From: Flavobacteriales bacterium
Lineage (GTDB): Bacteria > Bacteroidota > Bacteroidia > Flavobacteriales > TMED113
Length of the DNA stretch: 34,794 nucleotides
Reading direction: 5' to 3'
Assembly (NCBI GenBank): GCA_002707245.1
Contig: PAMG01000014.1
Location: 63,720 to 98,513, forward strand
Below the pieces are notes generated by a model. The model made no database searches and was not told the DNA's origin. It was given only the letters and a program-made list of their open reading frames with translations. Made by a program: the position numbers and the translations under genes. Shown in pieces: positions 25,259 through 34,780 of this stretch. Every line of letters starts with the position of its first letter. Position 1 is the first letter of the stretch.

Positions 25259-26677
25259 TTGATTTTGAAAAATTATGTTTCTTTAAAAGAAATTCAAGAA
25301 GACATTTCAGTTGGAAATATTTCTTGCCATGAATTAGTTGAAGGCTATCTTGATAATATATCCAAATACAGTGACCTCAATGCTTTTATTGAAGTATATA
25401 AGTCAGAGGCACTCGAAAGAGCTATTAAAATAGACGAAAAAATAAAGAATCAAACTGCTGGTAAGCTGGCCGGTTTGATTGTGGGAATTAAAGATAATAT
25501 TTGCTATAAAAATCACCATTCAACTGCAGCATCTAAAATGTTAACAAACTTTAAGTCTACATATTCTGCTACAGTTGTTGATCGCTTGATTGAAGAAGAT
25601 GCTATTATCATAGGAAGATTAAATTGTGATGAGTTTGCAATGGGCTCAAGTAATGAAAATTCTATATATGGTCCAACAAAAAACCCAATTAATAAACTAT
25701 ATGTTCCAGGTGGATCTTCTGGAGCTTCTGCCGCAGCCGTGAAGGCAAATCTTTGTCAATTAGCACTTGGCACAGACACAGGGGGGTCAATTAGGCAGCC
25801 AGCTGCATTTTGCGGGGTCATAGGGCTTAAGCCAACATATGGATTGGTTTCTAGACATGGATTAATAGCATTTGCATCATCCTTTGATCAAATAGGACCT
25901 CTTGCTAAATCAACGGAAGATATATCTAGAGTTATGAATGTGATTTCAGGTCTAGACGAGCATGACAGCACTTGTATTGGCGAAAGGATGAACTTAGAGG
26001 TCTCGGATAACAAAACTAAAAAAACGTTTGCAGTTTTTAAAGACGTATTAAGTTTTAGTGGTCTTCATAAATCAATCAAATCCAAGTTTAAAAAAACAAT
26101 AAAAAATCTAGAAGAAAAAGGCCACACAATTAAATATATTGATTTACCACTACTAGAAAACCTTGTGCCAACTTATTATATTTTAACGACAGCAGAAGCA
26201 TCTTCCAACCTTTCTCGTTATGACGGCATCAAATATGGTCACCAAACAAAAGCCAGCGGGATAGATGAATTAATTAGTACATCAAGAACAGAAGGGTTTG
26301 GAAAAGAGGTTCAAAGGAGAATACTGCTGGGCACATATGTTTTAAGTGCAGGTTATTATGATGCATATTATACAAAAGCTCAAAAAATTAGAAAACTGAT
26401 TCAAGAACAATTAAAATCAATTTTATCAGAGAATAATTATATTTTAATACCAACGACACCTAATTTGCCATTTAAAATTGGCCAGAAGAATATTAATCCA
26501 ACACAACTATATTATGAAGATATTTTTACTGTAATTGCCAATTTATCTGGACACCCTGCAGTTTCTTTTCCAATAGGTGAAGTTGAAAATGGATTCTTTG
26601 CCTCGGGGCAATTAATAGGTGATTTTTTTTCAGAATCAGACTTATTAGGTTGTGCAAAAACAATCATAAATAACTAA
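25259..26677 (+). CDS. gatA: Glutamyl-tRNA(Gln)/aspartyl-tRNA(Asn) amidotransferase subunit A
   Basis: A 472-residue amidase-signature enzyme that frees ammonia from glutamine for GatB to convert Glu-tRNA(Gln) to Gln-tRNA(Gln). The Ser-cisSer-Lys triad is visible: Lys78 in VGIKDNI, Ser153 in PGGSSGASAA and Ser177 in GTDTGGSIRQPA. Length matches GatA. gatB and gatC are not adjacent. No ATG is suitably placed; TTG at 25259 or 25265 is the likely start, as the conserved N-terminal helix (SLKEIQEDISVGNISCHELV) begins right after. It ends 7 nt before the next gene. Confidence 0.94.
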   Translation: MILKNYVSLKEIQEDISVGNISCHELVEGYLDNISKYSDLNAFIEVYKSEALERAIKIDEKIKNQTAGKLAGLIVGIKDNICYKNHHSTAASKMLTNFKSTYSATVVDRLIEEDAIIIGRLNCDEFAMGSSNENSIYGPTKNPINKLYVPGGSSGASAAAVKANLCQLALGTDTGGSIRQPAAFCGVIGLKPTYGLVSRHGLIAFASSFDQIGPLAKSTEDISRVMNVISGLDEHDSTCIGERMNLEVSDNKTKKTFAVFKDVLSFSGLHKSIKSKFKKTIKNLEEKGHTIKYIDLPLLENLVPTYYILTTAEASSNLSRYDGIKYGHQTKASGIDELISTSRTEGFGKEVQRRILLGTYVLSAGYYDAYYTKAQKIRKLIQEQLKSILSENNYILIPTTPNLPFKIGQKNINPTQLYYEDIFTVIANLSGHPAVSFPIGEVENGFFASGQLIGDFFSESDLLGCAKTIINN

Positions 26678-26684
26678 ACACAGA

Positions 26685-27887
26685 ATGAAAAATAGAATTT
26701 TAGCATTTGTTTTAATTTTTATGTTTTCTTGTTTTTCCCAAGAAGACAAGGTGTCTTTGTTTGCTAAAAAAGATACTATTTTAAGTTATGATCTATTATT
26801 AGATATCAAATTGGAAGACCTGGATCAAACACAAAATAATATTTTTGATGCTCAAAAGATACAGGCTCAATTAGATTCATTAAATCAACTTACACCATTA
26901 GAATTAAGATATACAAAAGAGATTGGTCAGCATATAAAGTTTTATTTATTTAAACGTCCTGAACAAGTGAGCTCACTATTGACACTAGCAGAATATTATT
27001 TCCCAATTTTTGAAGCTTATTTAGACAAACATGATTTGCCGTTAGAGTTAAAATATATACCAATTATTGAATCTTCTTTAAATCCTAACGCCAAATCTCC
27101 AGCTGGTGCAATTGGATTGTGGCAATTCATGTACCCAACAGCAAAAGAACATGGATTAAGAGTAAATTCCTATTTGGATGAGCGCAAAGATGTTTATAAA
27201 TCAACGGAAGCAGCATGTGAGTATTTTAGGAAGTCGTATAAGGTATTTAAAAATTGGGAGCTTGCAATTGCTTCATATAATGCTGGTCGTCGAAATATAA
27301 CTAAATCTATGAGGCGGTCAGGCGGTAAATTAAATTATTGGGAAATTAGACCATTCCTGCCTAAGGAAACCCAAAACTATATTCCAGCATTTATAGCAGC
27401 ATTATATGTGATGAATTTTGCACAAGATTATGGGATTACCGCGAATAAAGAAATAAGCATTAAAAGCTATCAAATAGATTCGGTGCACTTGAACGAGCGC
27501 ATGAATTTAGCACATTTAGCAGCCATTATGTCTATAGATGGTGAGTTGTTGGCAGAATTAAACCCTGTATATAAACTACAACTTATTCCGTATGTTGAAA
27601 ATGAAAAATTCCCACTTATATTGCCTAATTATAAATGGGCGCAATTTCTTAATAACAAGGATAGTATTTACAAACAATTAGCCAAGCTTGATTCTGTAGA
27701 AAAATTTACATATCCAACATTTAGTGACATAGAGAAGATTAAATATATTGTTAAGAGAGGAGATTATTTAGGAAAAATTGCAAACAAATATAATTGTAAA
27801 ATAAAAGATATTATGCTCTGGAATGATTTAAAAAACAGTAAAATAAAACAAGGGCAACGACTTTATATTTATAGAATTATTAAATAA
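26685..27887 (+). CDS. MltD-like lytic murein transglycosylase with LysM domain
   Basis: A 400-residue exported enzyme. The N-terminus (FVLIFMFSCFSQ) is a signal peptide, possibly lipoprotein-type at Cys16. The SLT domain spans about 110-260: catalytic Glu129 in PIIESSLNP, then SPAGAIGLWQFMYPTA and the ASYNAGRRNI motif. One LysM peptidoglycan-binding motif closes the protein (YIVKRGDYLGKIANKYNC to the end); Escherichia coli MltD has two. It cuts glycan strands to give 1,6-anhydro ends. Its neighbours, an EnvC-like protein and DUF4837, make this a wall-remodelling stretch. Confidence 0.92.
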   Translation: MKNRILAFVLIFMFSCFSQEDKVSLFAKKDTILSYDLLLDIKLEDLDQTQNNIFDAQKIQAQLDSLNQLTPLELRYTKEIGQHIKFYLFKRPEQVSSLLTLAEYYFPIFEAYLDKHDLPLELKYIPIIESSLNPNAKSPAGAIGLWQFMYPTAKEHGLRVNSYLDERKDVYKSTEAACEYFRKSYKVFKNWELAIASYNAGRRNITKSMRRSGGKLNYWEIRPFLPKETQNYIPAFIAALYVMNFAQDYGITANKEISIKSYQIDSVHLNERMNLAHLAAIMSIDGELLAELNPVYKLQLIPYVENEKFPLILPNYKWAQFLNNKDSIYKQLAKLDSVEKFTYPTFSDIEKIKYIVKRGDYLGKIANKYNCKIKDIMLWNDLKNSKIKQGQRLYIYRIIK

Positions 27888-27893
27888 TTAAAT

Positions 27894-28925
27894 TTGACAA
27901 AAACACAATTATATATTATTATTATTATAGTTGCACTATTTGGGCTTGGTTGGCTGGGAATTTCGGATTCTGGTGGTGGCCCAAACAATTTACCACAATC
28001 AATTGGCGACCCACTAGAATTAGTTGTGGTTAAAAATAACATTGATTTAGATGAAGATATATATACTAAATTAAAAACCTTTTTAAGTCTTGAGATTGGC
28101 CCTGCTCCACAGCCAGAGAAATTATTATCGATAATGGAAGTAGATTCCGATAAGTTTAGAGGTGTTCTACAGCGCCACCAAAACCTACTTTTTGTGGAAA
28201 AATCAGATACTTTTGCAATTCAATTCAAACATGATTTGTTTGCAAAAAATCAATTAGCTATTTTACTCAAGGTTTCTTCTATCGAAGATTTAATACTAAA
28301 AGAGAATCAAATATTGGCGGTAGTAAAAAAAATCAAAGAAACAGAAGTTAAAAGGTTGGTTCAAAAATTTAAAAAGCATGCAGATTTAACAATCAATAAT
28401 CAAATAGATGAACGTCACAAACTATTCATTCCTGCGCCTAAAGACTTTTTTATTGCATATCAGGATTCTAATATTACTTGGCTAAGGCGAGAAACACCTA
28501 ACATTAGCCAGGGATTATTAATTACAAATTCACACTCTTTTCAGAACGACCATTTTTTCAAACTAAGACATACAAGTAATAGCGAATTAGATATAGGTTA
28601 TTTTTTAAATAGGGCATATGATGCTGTAGACAGTATTATTTCTGAACACATTTTAGGACCAGTTCCTAATTCATATATGGTGCTAGATAGAACAGCACCC
28701 ACCGATATTAATGCCTCTCGGAACGAACCATATATCAAAATTCAATCTCTTTGGAGGATGGAAAATGATTTTATGGGCGGAATATTTCAAGCTTATTTTT
28801 TTGAGAGCGGGCCTTTAGTTTATACTTATTTATATGCTCCTGGTGAAAAAAAAGCTATACCATTAATTCAGTTAGAATCGCTATTACAAAATAGTATTAA
28901 AAATTATATTGTGCAGAAAAAATAA
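27894..28925 (+). CDS. DUF4837-like envelope protein
   Basis: A 343-residue protein with an N-terminal hydrophobic segment (about 7-22, rich in Ile) followed by LPQSIGDPLELVVV, a pattern typical of the Bacteroidota family DUF4837. Mid-protein blocks such as HQNLLFVEKSDT and ITWLRRETPNISQGLLI also fit. Members are usually lipoproteins of unknown function; this one has no Cys after the hydrophobic core, so it is either anchored by that helix or cleaved normally. The start is TTG at 27894, 6 nt after the MltD-like stop. The last 29 nt overlap the 3' end of the opposing TonB-dependent receptor gene. Confidence 0.8.
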   Translation: MTKTQLYIIIIIVALFGLGWLGISDSGGGPNNLPQSIGDPLELVVVKNNIDLDEDIYTKLKTFLSLEIGPAPQPEKLLSIMEVDSDKFRGVLQRHQNLLFVEKSDTFAIQFKHDLFAKNQLAILLKVSSIEDLILKENQILAVVKKIKETEVKRLVQKFKKHADLTINNQIDERHKLFIPAPKDFFIAYQDSNITWLRRETPNISQGLLITNSHSFQNDHFFKLRHTSNSELDIGYFLNRAYDAVDSIISEHILGPVPNSYMVLDRTAPTDINASRNEPYIKIQSLWRMENDFMGGIFQAYFFESGPLVYTYLYAPGEKKAIPLIQLESLLQNSIKNYIVQKK

Positions 28926-31389
28926 AATTTCTGCCAGGTGCACTTATTCCTGATGCAAAAGTTTTGTAATGCGCATCCATAATATTTTCCACACCAAAAT
29001 TAAAGCCCACAGACTTGCTTAATTCGTAACCTATTGATAAACTTAGGGTGTACCAGCTTGGAAGTCCAGCCCAAATTTCATCTCCTGATTCTTCAGACAA
29101 CCCAAGTAACGGTGTTTCATCTAAGTTGTCTATTCCAGCGGTATCAAAATCTTCAACTTTTTTTTCTGCTGAGTATAACAAAAGTAGTCGACCTTTGATT
29201 TTTTTGATTTTTTTGATTATTTCTAGTTTTCCAAAATTGGGGGGAATATGTGCAACAGGTTCCCACACATCAGTCCTAATTTCCCCTCTTGTAATATTAA
29301 AGTCTCCATTGAGTTCAAACCCATATACTGTAGCATTAAACCCAATTGTTCCACCGTAAACATCAATAATATTAACGCTATTTTGGTTTGAGTATGTGTA
29401 TACCATTTCATCATCATACTCTATCATGCTTGCCCACAATGGTTCTTCCCCTTCCGGTGCTCGATTAACTAAAGTCGGACACTTTATGATGGCGTTGGTT
29501 AGTTGCGTATAGAACCCTACTCCATAAATTGTAAAACTAGGACTTAGTTTTTTTGTGATGGAGAATTCTTGTGATAAAGAATATTCAGGGTTTAGATTAA
29601 TATTTGGCAGTGTAATAATATCTCCCTTTTTAAAAACCTTTAACATATCATCTATATTTGGCGCATGAAATCCTCTTGATGTTACAGCACTTATTTTCCA
29701 TGAGTCAGATGGATAATACAAGAATTTAATATTCCCAGATATAATATTATTTTTTAACGACAAATTTAAACCTTCTATTTCCGGGATTGGTCGATTCATA
29801 CTATCAGGATAGGCTCCCTGTATATGAGAAAAAGTATATCTAATTCCACCCTCTATCTGGATTTTATGTGATAATCGTTGTAAGATGTTAATATAATATG
29901 CACTGCTAAATAAGCTTGATCCTTCTGGTGGGTAGCGTGTATCTCCAAAACCCCAGATATTTTCACCATTATTTTCAGCTGTAGATTTTACATCATTATA
30001 AATAGTTTCTGAACCTAAATAAATTGACCCTTTTCGAAAGTTTGTATTTATACTATATGCATTTACTGTTTCATATTGTCGTGTGGGACTATCATAATCA
30101 TTGGAATCTTCTAGGTAGTCTAAAAAATCAGTTAAATACCATTTATGACGAGACTCTTTAGTATTTTGATAACCAAAAATAATTTCAGATTTATCAAAAT
30201 AATAATCGAATCCGGTAAGCTTAAGGCTACTAAACAGCCTGTTTTGAGGCCCATAATAATAAGAATGAAATTTCAAGTGTTCAGCGGTAGAGCATATGCC
30301 GTTTTCATCGATTAAACAAGGAGTGTCATTATCATTTAATTTATCAAATCTAGGTATGTTAGATGATGTTGAGTATTGAATATTTGAGGTTAGTCTTAAG
30401 TTGTCAAATATTTTGAAAATCATTTTATTAAATATGTCATATTGGCTATAATGAGTTCCTTTTTGTATTTCAGGGTTTGGATTACAAATAATATCATCAT
30501 TTTCATTTATATAATGATGTACAAGTCCCCACTCATTGTGCCCATGAGGCCTCCAGTGGCCCATTTCTAAATCACCAAATCGTTTTACAGAAAAGCTGGT
30601 AATAGTAGAGTATGCTTTTGATGAAAACTCAGTGAAAACACTTGATTTAACACCTCCATAAGCAGAGTGGTAGCTAGATTGTACACCCCCGCTCCAACTA
30701 GGTTTATTCTGGAAATAAAGGCTTCTAGTTCTCATATTAATTGTTCCGCCAAGAGCGTCACTACCATATAACACTGAGCTGGGGCCAAAAATAATTTCTA
30801 CATCATCAAGCATATTCTCATCAATAGTGATTAGATTTTGTAAATGTCCAGATCGATAAATAGCATTATTTAATCTAACACCATCTAACATTAGCAGTAT
30901 TTTATTTGCTTCAAAACCCCTGATATTTGGACTCCCTCCACCAAGTTGGCTTTTTTGCACACTAACCCCCCCCTTTTTTTCTAATAAATCAGCTGTTGTA
31001 GTTGGATTTAGTTCTTTTATCTCTTTAGATGAGATATATATTTTTTTTTCTGCAGTATTTTTTATGTTGTTCGTGTTTTTGGTTTCATTTAACTCAACAA
31101 TATCTAAAAATGTAATAGCTACGTTCATCACAATAAATGATTCAATCTCACTTTTTTTAATTTTTTTTATCTGATAATTTGGATGTTGAAATACAATTAA
31201 GTCATCAATCATAAATCGACTTAGATTTATAATCCCATCATTATTTGACAATGAACTTTTTGTGTTTGTTTCATTAAAGGCGGCCACATTTGATATTGGA
31301 TTATTCTCTTTATCAATTATAATAAATTCTTGTCCCACAGCTTGGATGCTAAGACCAACAATTAAGACAACGAAACTCAATAATCTCAT
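28897..31389 (-). CDS. TonB-dependent outer-membrane receptor
   Basis: An 830-residue receptor: signal peptide to about residue 20, a carboxypeptidase-regulatory-like domain (about 21-95), a plug domain (about 115-225, with NIRGFEANKILLMLDGVRLN and GPSSVLYGSDALGGTINMRT), and a 22-strand barrel ending in the aromatic-terminated AQYNF that suits BAM insertion. The substrate is not certain; the plug style is that of siderophore, haem or cobalamin receptors. A cluster of five histidines (278-292, GHWRPHGHNEWGLVHH) in an early barrel loop could bind metal or haem. No TonB or transporter gene is adjacent. It lies 50 nt downstream of recO on the same strand and overlaps the DUF4837-like gene tail to tail. 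Confidence 0.92.
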   Translation of the reverse strand: MRLLSFVVLIVGLSIQAVGQEFIIIDKENNPISNVAAFNETNTKSSLSNNDGIINLSRFMIDDLIVFQHPNYQIKKIKKSEIESFIVMNVAITFLDIVELNETKNTNNIKNTAEKKIYISSKEIKELNPTTTADLLEKKGGVSVQKSQLGGGSPNIRGFEANKILLMLDGVRLNNAIYRSGHLQNLITIDENMLDDVEIIFGPSSVLYGSDALGGTINMRTRSLYFQNKPSWSGGVQSSYHSAYGGVKSSVFTEFSSKAYSTITSFSVKRFGDLEMGHWRPHGHNEWGLVHHYINENDDIICNPNPEIQKGTHYSQYDIFNKMIFKIFDNLRLTSNIQYSTSSNIPRFDKLNDNDTPCLIDENGICSTAEHLKFHSYYYGPQNRLFSSLKLTGFDYYFDKSEIIFGYQNTKESRHKWYLTDFLDYLEDSNDYDSPTRQYETVNAYSINTNFRKGSIYLGSETIYNDVKSTAENNGENIWGFGDTRYPPEGSSLFSSAYYINILQRLSHKIQIEGGIRYTFSHIQGAYPDSMNRPIPEIEGLNLSLKNNIISGNIKFLYYPSDSWKISAVTSRGFHAPNIDDMLKVFKKGDIITLPNINLNPEYSLSQEFSITKKLSPSFTIYGVGFYTQLTNAIIKCPTLVNRAPEGEEPLWASMIEYDDEMVYTYSNQNSVNIIDVYGGTIGFNATVYGFELNGDFNITRGEIRTDVWEPVAHIPPNFGKLEIIKKIKKIKGRLLLLYSAEKKVEDFDTAGIDNLDETPLLGLSEESGDEIWAGLPSWYTLSLSIGYELSKSVGFNFGVENIMDAHYKTFASGISAPGRNFIFSAQYNF

Positions 31390-31439
31390 ATAAATTAGTA
31401 TAGATTAAATAAATATATACAAAAAATGTGCCATTTTAT

Positions 31440-32156
31440 TTAAAAAATTTCTTTTAATATTTTGATAGACTTGATCCCCTGCAAGTCAGTTAGGTGAATA
31501 GATATATATTTTAAAAGATAATTAAAAATAGAATCACTTAGTGTTACGGAATTTTGATGAGTTTTTAAGTCTTCAAAATCTAATTTAGATAATTTAAAAA
31601 TTTCAAAACTTTCTTTAGCTGGAACTATATTTTCATTTCTATATAATTTATTGGCATTAATAAATAGACCTTGTTTTAAATCTAATTGTTGATTGGGGTT
31701 TTGTTTAAAATCCAAAGCCCCATATGGCTTTAAACCACTTATTTCACAAAATTTAATTAAAAATAAATTGCTGAATTCCGAATAATTTTCACTAGCTAAG
31801 TCGAGCCACTTAAAGCTGTCAACAATAAAGCAGTAGAGTTTCTGATTTGGTTCACCCAGGCACTTATGTAGTATTTCAGATAAAATAATTGCTATTTGAA
31901 TTTTTTTATTGTTAAAAAGAAGATTTTGATAAGCAGATATAACGTGTGCATCTTTTATATAAAACAAGGTGCTATTCTCTTTTTTTCGATATGTTAACTC
32001 AATGATTGTTAGAGGTTGATAAATAATAGATTTTTTTTTTGTTTTCTTTATAATAAATGACAGCATGCCAGTTTCAGATGTAAATATTTTCACAATGTAA
32101 CTTCCGTCTTTAAAAGGATAAGATTTTAGAACAACACCCTCAGTAGTAATAAACAT
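31440..32156 (-). CDS. recO: DNA repair protein RecO
   Basis: A 238-residue protein. The N-terminal OB fold starts with the typical TTEGVVLKSYPFKDGSYIVKIFT and runs to about residue 80; the rest is the helical domain, including FSNLFLIKFCEISGLKPYG. RecO works with RecR to load RecA onto SSB-coated single-stranded DNA in gap repair. The four-cysteine zinc site found in some homologues is absent. The gene begins 3 nt after the porZ stop on the same strand, so both are probably in one transcript. Confidence 0.9.
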   Translation of the reverse strand: MFITTEGVVLKSYPFKDGSYIVKIFTSETGMLSFIIKKTKKKSIIYQPLTIIELTYRKKENSTLFYIKDAHVISAYQNLLFNNKKIQIAIILSEILHKCLGEPNQKLYCFIVDSFKWLDLASENYSEFSNLFLIKFCEISGLKPYGALDFKQNPNQQLDLKQGLFINANKLYRNENIVPAKESFEIFKLSKLDFEDLKTHQNSVTLSDSIFNYLLKYISIHLTDLQGIKSIKILKEIF

Positions 32157-32159
32157 AAA

Positions 32160-34637
32160 TTAATTATAAATAAGAACTTTTTTCACAACACTTTCATCAT
32201 AATACTCATCAATACACAGAAACAAATATACTCCAGTAGAAACTTTTTTTCCGTCAAAATTTTTACCATCCCATGTTGCTGTTCCTCCAATTGAGAGAGT
32301 TTCAAACACTAAGTTCCCCCCCACATCAGTTATTTTAACATTTGTATTGTCTTTTAATCCGGAAATAGCAATTTCACCATTATAATTTTTTTGCACGGGA
32401 TTTGGAAACACTAAAACATTATTATAATTATTTTCAGATTGGGTTGCATTTCCCCTGTATGAGCAAACTCCCTGTGGAGTCACAAAAAAAACTGTTCCTA
32501 ATTGTTTCATAATGGATATCTGACTAACAGTATTATCAATTAAAGGGCTATTTTCTTTTGTGAAATGGTGTATTTGTCTTGTCCCGTCATCAGAAATTAA
32601 AAACACACCATTTGCTTTTGTTCCCACCCACTTTCTGTTTCCTCCATCAACTTGGATATCTAAAATTTCGGTATTTTCAAATAACTGTTCGACATAACCA
32701 TCATCAGTTTCAATTAAAATTGGCTCAGCAGTATAAGTGGAATTATTAAATATATTATCAGGAAAATAACACACCGACAGCCCTTGAGCGGTCCCCAGCC
32801 AAACGGAACCACTTAAATCTTCCACAAAACAGTTGACAGTTTGACTGGCTAATCCATTAATTGATCCTAATTTTTTTGCAATCATCCCTTTTCCAGACTC
32901 TTGTGCAACTACAACTCCGTCATTTCGTAATTGAATCCATTTTTGGCCATTACTAGCACATAGAATTTTCCCTGTCATAATACTGGTGGATATATTAGGA
33001 ACAGAAAAACTTGTCCAGGATCCATTATAAAATTTAACTAATGGTTTTTCAGATTGGCTATTAGTTAACCAAAGTGCATTATTTAAATCTGTATCAACCC
33101 CCCCAATTCTAATCCACCCATCTTCAGTAATGGTTTCTAATGAGCTGTTGTTTTGATTATAGTGATTCACTAAAGAGTCACCTTCGAATTCTAACAATCC
33201 ATTGTTCCAGGTTCCGACAAAAAATTTATTTTGATTTAGATTATCGCCACAAACATCAATAGCATCATAATAGCCTGCATTAATTAATTGATTAGATTGT
33301 GACCATTTAGAGTTTTGAAACAATGAAACCTCTTGATGGTTATAAGCATTGTTCCAAGATGTTGTTTTTCCACCGTGTGTAAGCATGATTTTGTCTCCAC
33401 TACTTCTTATTGACCCAGCACTTATCCCTGCCGGACCATTTGGACAGACTTCATCTAATACACTTAAGTCAGTATTAATAACAAAAAGCCCACCCTTAGA
33501 ATCTGCTAGTAAAATTTTTTCAAAAATATTAAAGTTGTCGGAAACAACCCCGGCGACGATTGATAAATCAAAGTCCACATTATTTATTTCTGCTATATTT
33601 TCAGATAATGTTATTTGGGAATCCTTATTAAGGAGAATTATTTTTTGATTTTCTAAATAGTTTGCTATAATTGTTATGATTCCTAAATTTTCATTTGGGA
33701 TGATACTAATAATATCTCCGATAATATTGGGATTTACATTAAAAATAGGGTTTGTTGTCATAATAAGTGGATCTAGTGAAATACTTGTATTTAATGTGAA
33801 AAAATTAAATTCATTATTTAATGGTAATTTTGGAAATATATCTTCTTCTGAATTTATATTTGTCCCAATCATTAATTTTTTCCCCCCTGCTTCTAAACCA
33901 TATTTTTCTCCTTCATCAGCCCCAACTACGTGTGTAACAGGAATGCCTTCTAGACTATAATTCCCAGAAACATCCCCACTGCCATTAAAATCAATTCTAG
34001 AATCACTTTCCCACACCTCAAAATCCAATAAATTATCATTTTTATTTGCGTAGAAAAGGCCGTTTTCTGTTCCCACAAAAATTTTATTTGCTAAAAACTC
34101 ATCGGCTGTTGTGTGAATATTTTCATTAAATATGTGTGAATCAAAAACTTCTGCATTGACACCCTCTTGAGGAAAATAATATGTTTCTTTAATTTCATTG
34201 TTTGCTATATTCAATACTACCAACCCAAATGGACAAGATATGTAAGCAAGTTCTTCATCAATAAAAATATTATTAATAGTTTTTTCTGATAAAATATTAG
34301 CCATTGCTATGTAGGGGATATTAGTAATTTGATTGTTTTTTAGGATATCCATGTTACCATTCCGATACCCAATAATAAGCTGGCTGTTTTCAAGGTCATA
34401 TGCTAATGCCGTTATATCTAATGAGTTTAAGCCATCTAGTTTTGAAAAACTTCGGAGACTATTGTCATTTAAATTATATGAAAACAACCCAGACCTTGTT
34501 CCCACAAAAGTATTATTATTTACATGGGTTATTGTGTTAACTTGTGTGTAATTTAAATGCATCGCCCAATCATTAATTGGAATCTGCTGGCCTTGCGCAA
34601 TATGAAATAATAATAATAATAATAATAGAACTCTCAC
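32160..34637 (-). CDS. porZ: PorZ-like type IX secretion beta-propeller protein
   Basis: An 825-residue exported protein: signal peptide (about 1-16), two beta-propeller domains built from Reg_prop-like strands (FVGTRSGLFSYNLNDNSL, IFVGTENGLFYANK, SVWLGTAQGLSVCYF, KWVGTKANGVFLISDDGTRQ), and a C-terminal domain from about 739 with VFPNPVQKN and STGVYLFLC, like T9SS type A sorting domains. PorZ is part of the surface PorU-PorZ complex that removes sorting domains and attaches cargo to anionic LPS. About residues 212-308 look like an insertion into the first propeller. The start is a GTG at 34637; the preceding sequence gives no better ATG. Confidence 0.85.
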   Translation of the reverse strand: MRVLLLLLLLFHIAQGQQIPINDWAMHLNYTQVNTITHVNNNTFVGTRSGLFSYNLNDNSLRSFSKLDGLNSLDITALAYDLENSQLIIGYRNGNMDILKNNQITNIPYIAMANILSEKTINNIFIDEELAYISCPFGLVVLNIANNEIKETYYFPQEGVNAEVFDSHIFNENIHTTADEFLANKIFVGTENGLFYANKNDNLLDFEVWESDSRIDFNGSGDVSGNYSLEGIPVTHVVGADEGEKYGLEAGGKKLMIGTNINSEEDIFPKLPLNNEFNFFTLNTSISLDPLIMTTNPIFNVNPNIIGDIISIIPNENLGIITIIANYLENQKIILLNKDSQITLSENIAEINNVDFDLSIVAGVVSDNFNIFEKILLADSKGGLFVINTDLSVLDEVCPNGPAGISAGSIRSSGDKIMLTHGGKTTSWNNAYNHQEVSLFQNSKWSQSNQLINAGYYDAIDVCGDNLNQNKFFVGTWNNGLLEFEGDSLVNHYNQNNSSLETITEDGWIRIGGVDTDLNNALWLTNSQSEKPLVKFYNGSWTSFSVPNISTSIMTGKILCASNGQKWIQLRNDGVVVAQESGKGMIAKKLGSINGLASQTVNCFVEDLSGSVWLGTAQGLSVCYFPDNIFNNSTYTAEPILIETDDGYVEQLFENTEILDIQVDGGNRKWVGTKANGVFLISDDGTRQIHHFTKENSPLIDNTVSQISIMKQLGTVFFVTPQGVCSYRGNATQSENNYNNVLVFPNPVQKNYNGEIAISGLKDNTNVKITDVGGNLVFETLSIGGTATWDGKNFDGKKVSTGVYLFLCIDEYYDESVVKKVLIYN
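34608..34625. repeat. TAA trinucleotide repeat (six copies) inside the porZ signal peptide
   Basis: Six perfect TAA units, read as TTA on the minus strand, encode six of the seven consecutive leucines (residues 5-10) of the porZ signal-peptide core. Unit changes here stay in frame and would lengthen or shorten the hydrophobic core. Confidence 0.85.
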
Positions 34638-34685
34638 CGCTTTAAAACTATTTTTTAAATATAACGAATATCAAGACTATTTTGG

Positions 34686-34693
34686 TATTTTTG
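34686..34693 (+). promoter_or_regulatory. Putative -7 box for tRNA-Arg
   Basis: TATTTTTG fits TAnnTTTG and lies 14 nt upstream of the mature tRNA 5' end, putting the transcription start near 34698-34700. A -33 TTG is not evident at the expected place. The same 69-bp gap also serves porZ on the other strand, where TATATTTA- and TAGTTTTA-like sequences are imperfect -7 candidates. Confidence 0.45.
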
Positions 34694-34706
34694 CAATCAT
34701 ATATCT

Positions 34707-34780
34707 GGCCCTGTAGTTCAACTGGATAGAATGGCAGATTTCGGCTCTGCTGGTTGCAGGTTCGAATCCTGCCAGGGTCA
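34707..34780 (+). tRNA. tRNA-Arg (anticodon UCG)
   Basis: A 74-nt cloverleaf can be folded fully by eye: acceptor GGCCCTG with CAGGGTC (one G-U pair), D stem GTTC with GAAT, anticodon stem GCAGA with TCTGC around the loop TTTCGGC (anticodon TCG), a 5-nt variable loop, and T stem GCAGG with CCTGC around TTCGAAT. The discriminator base is A and CCA is not encoded. It reads CGA and probably CGG arginine codons. Confidence 0.95.
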
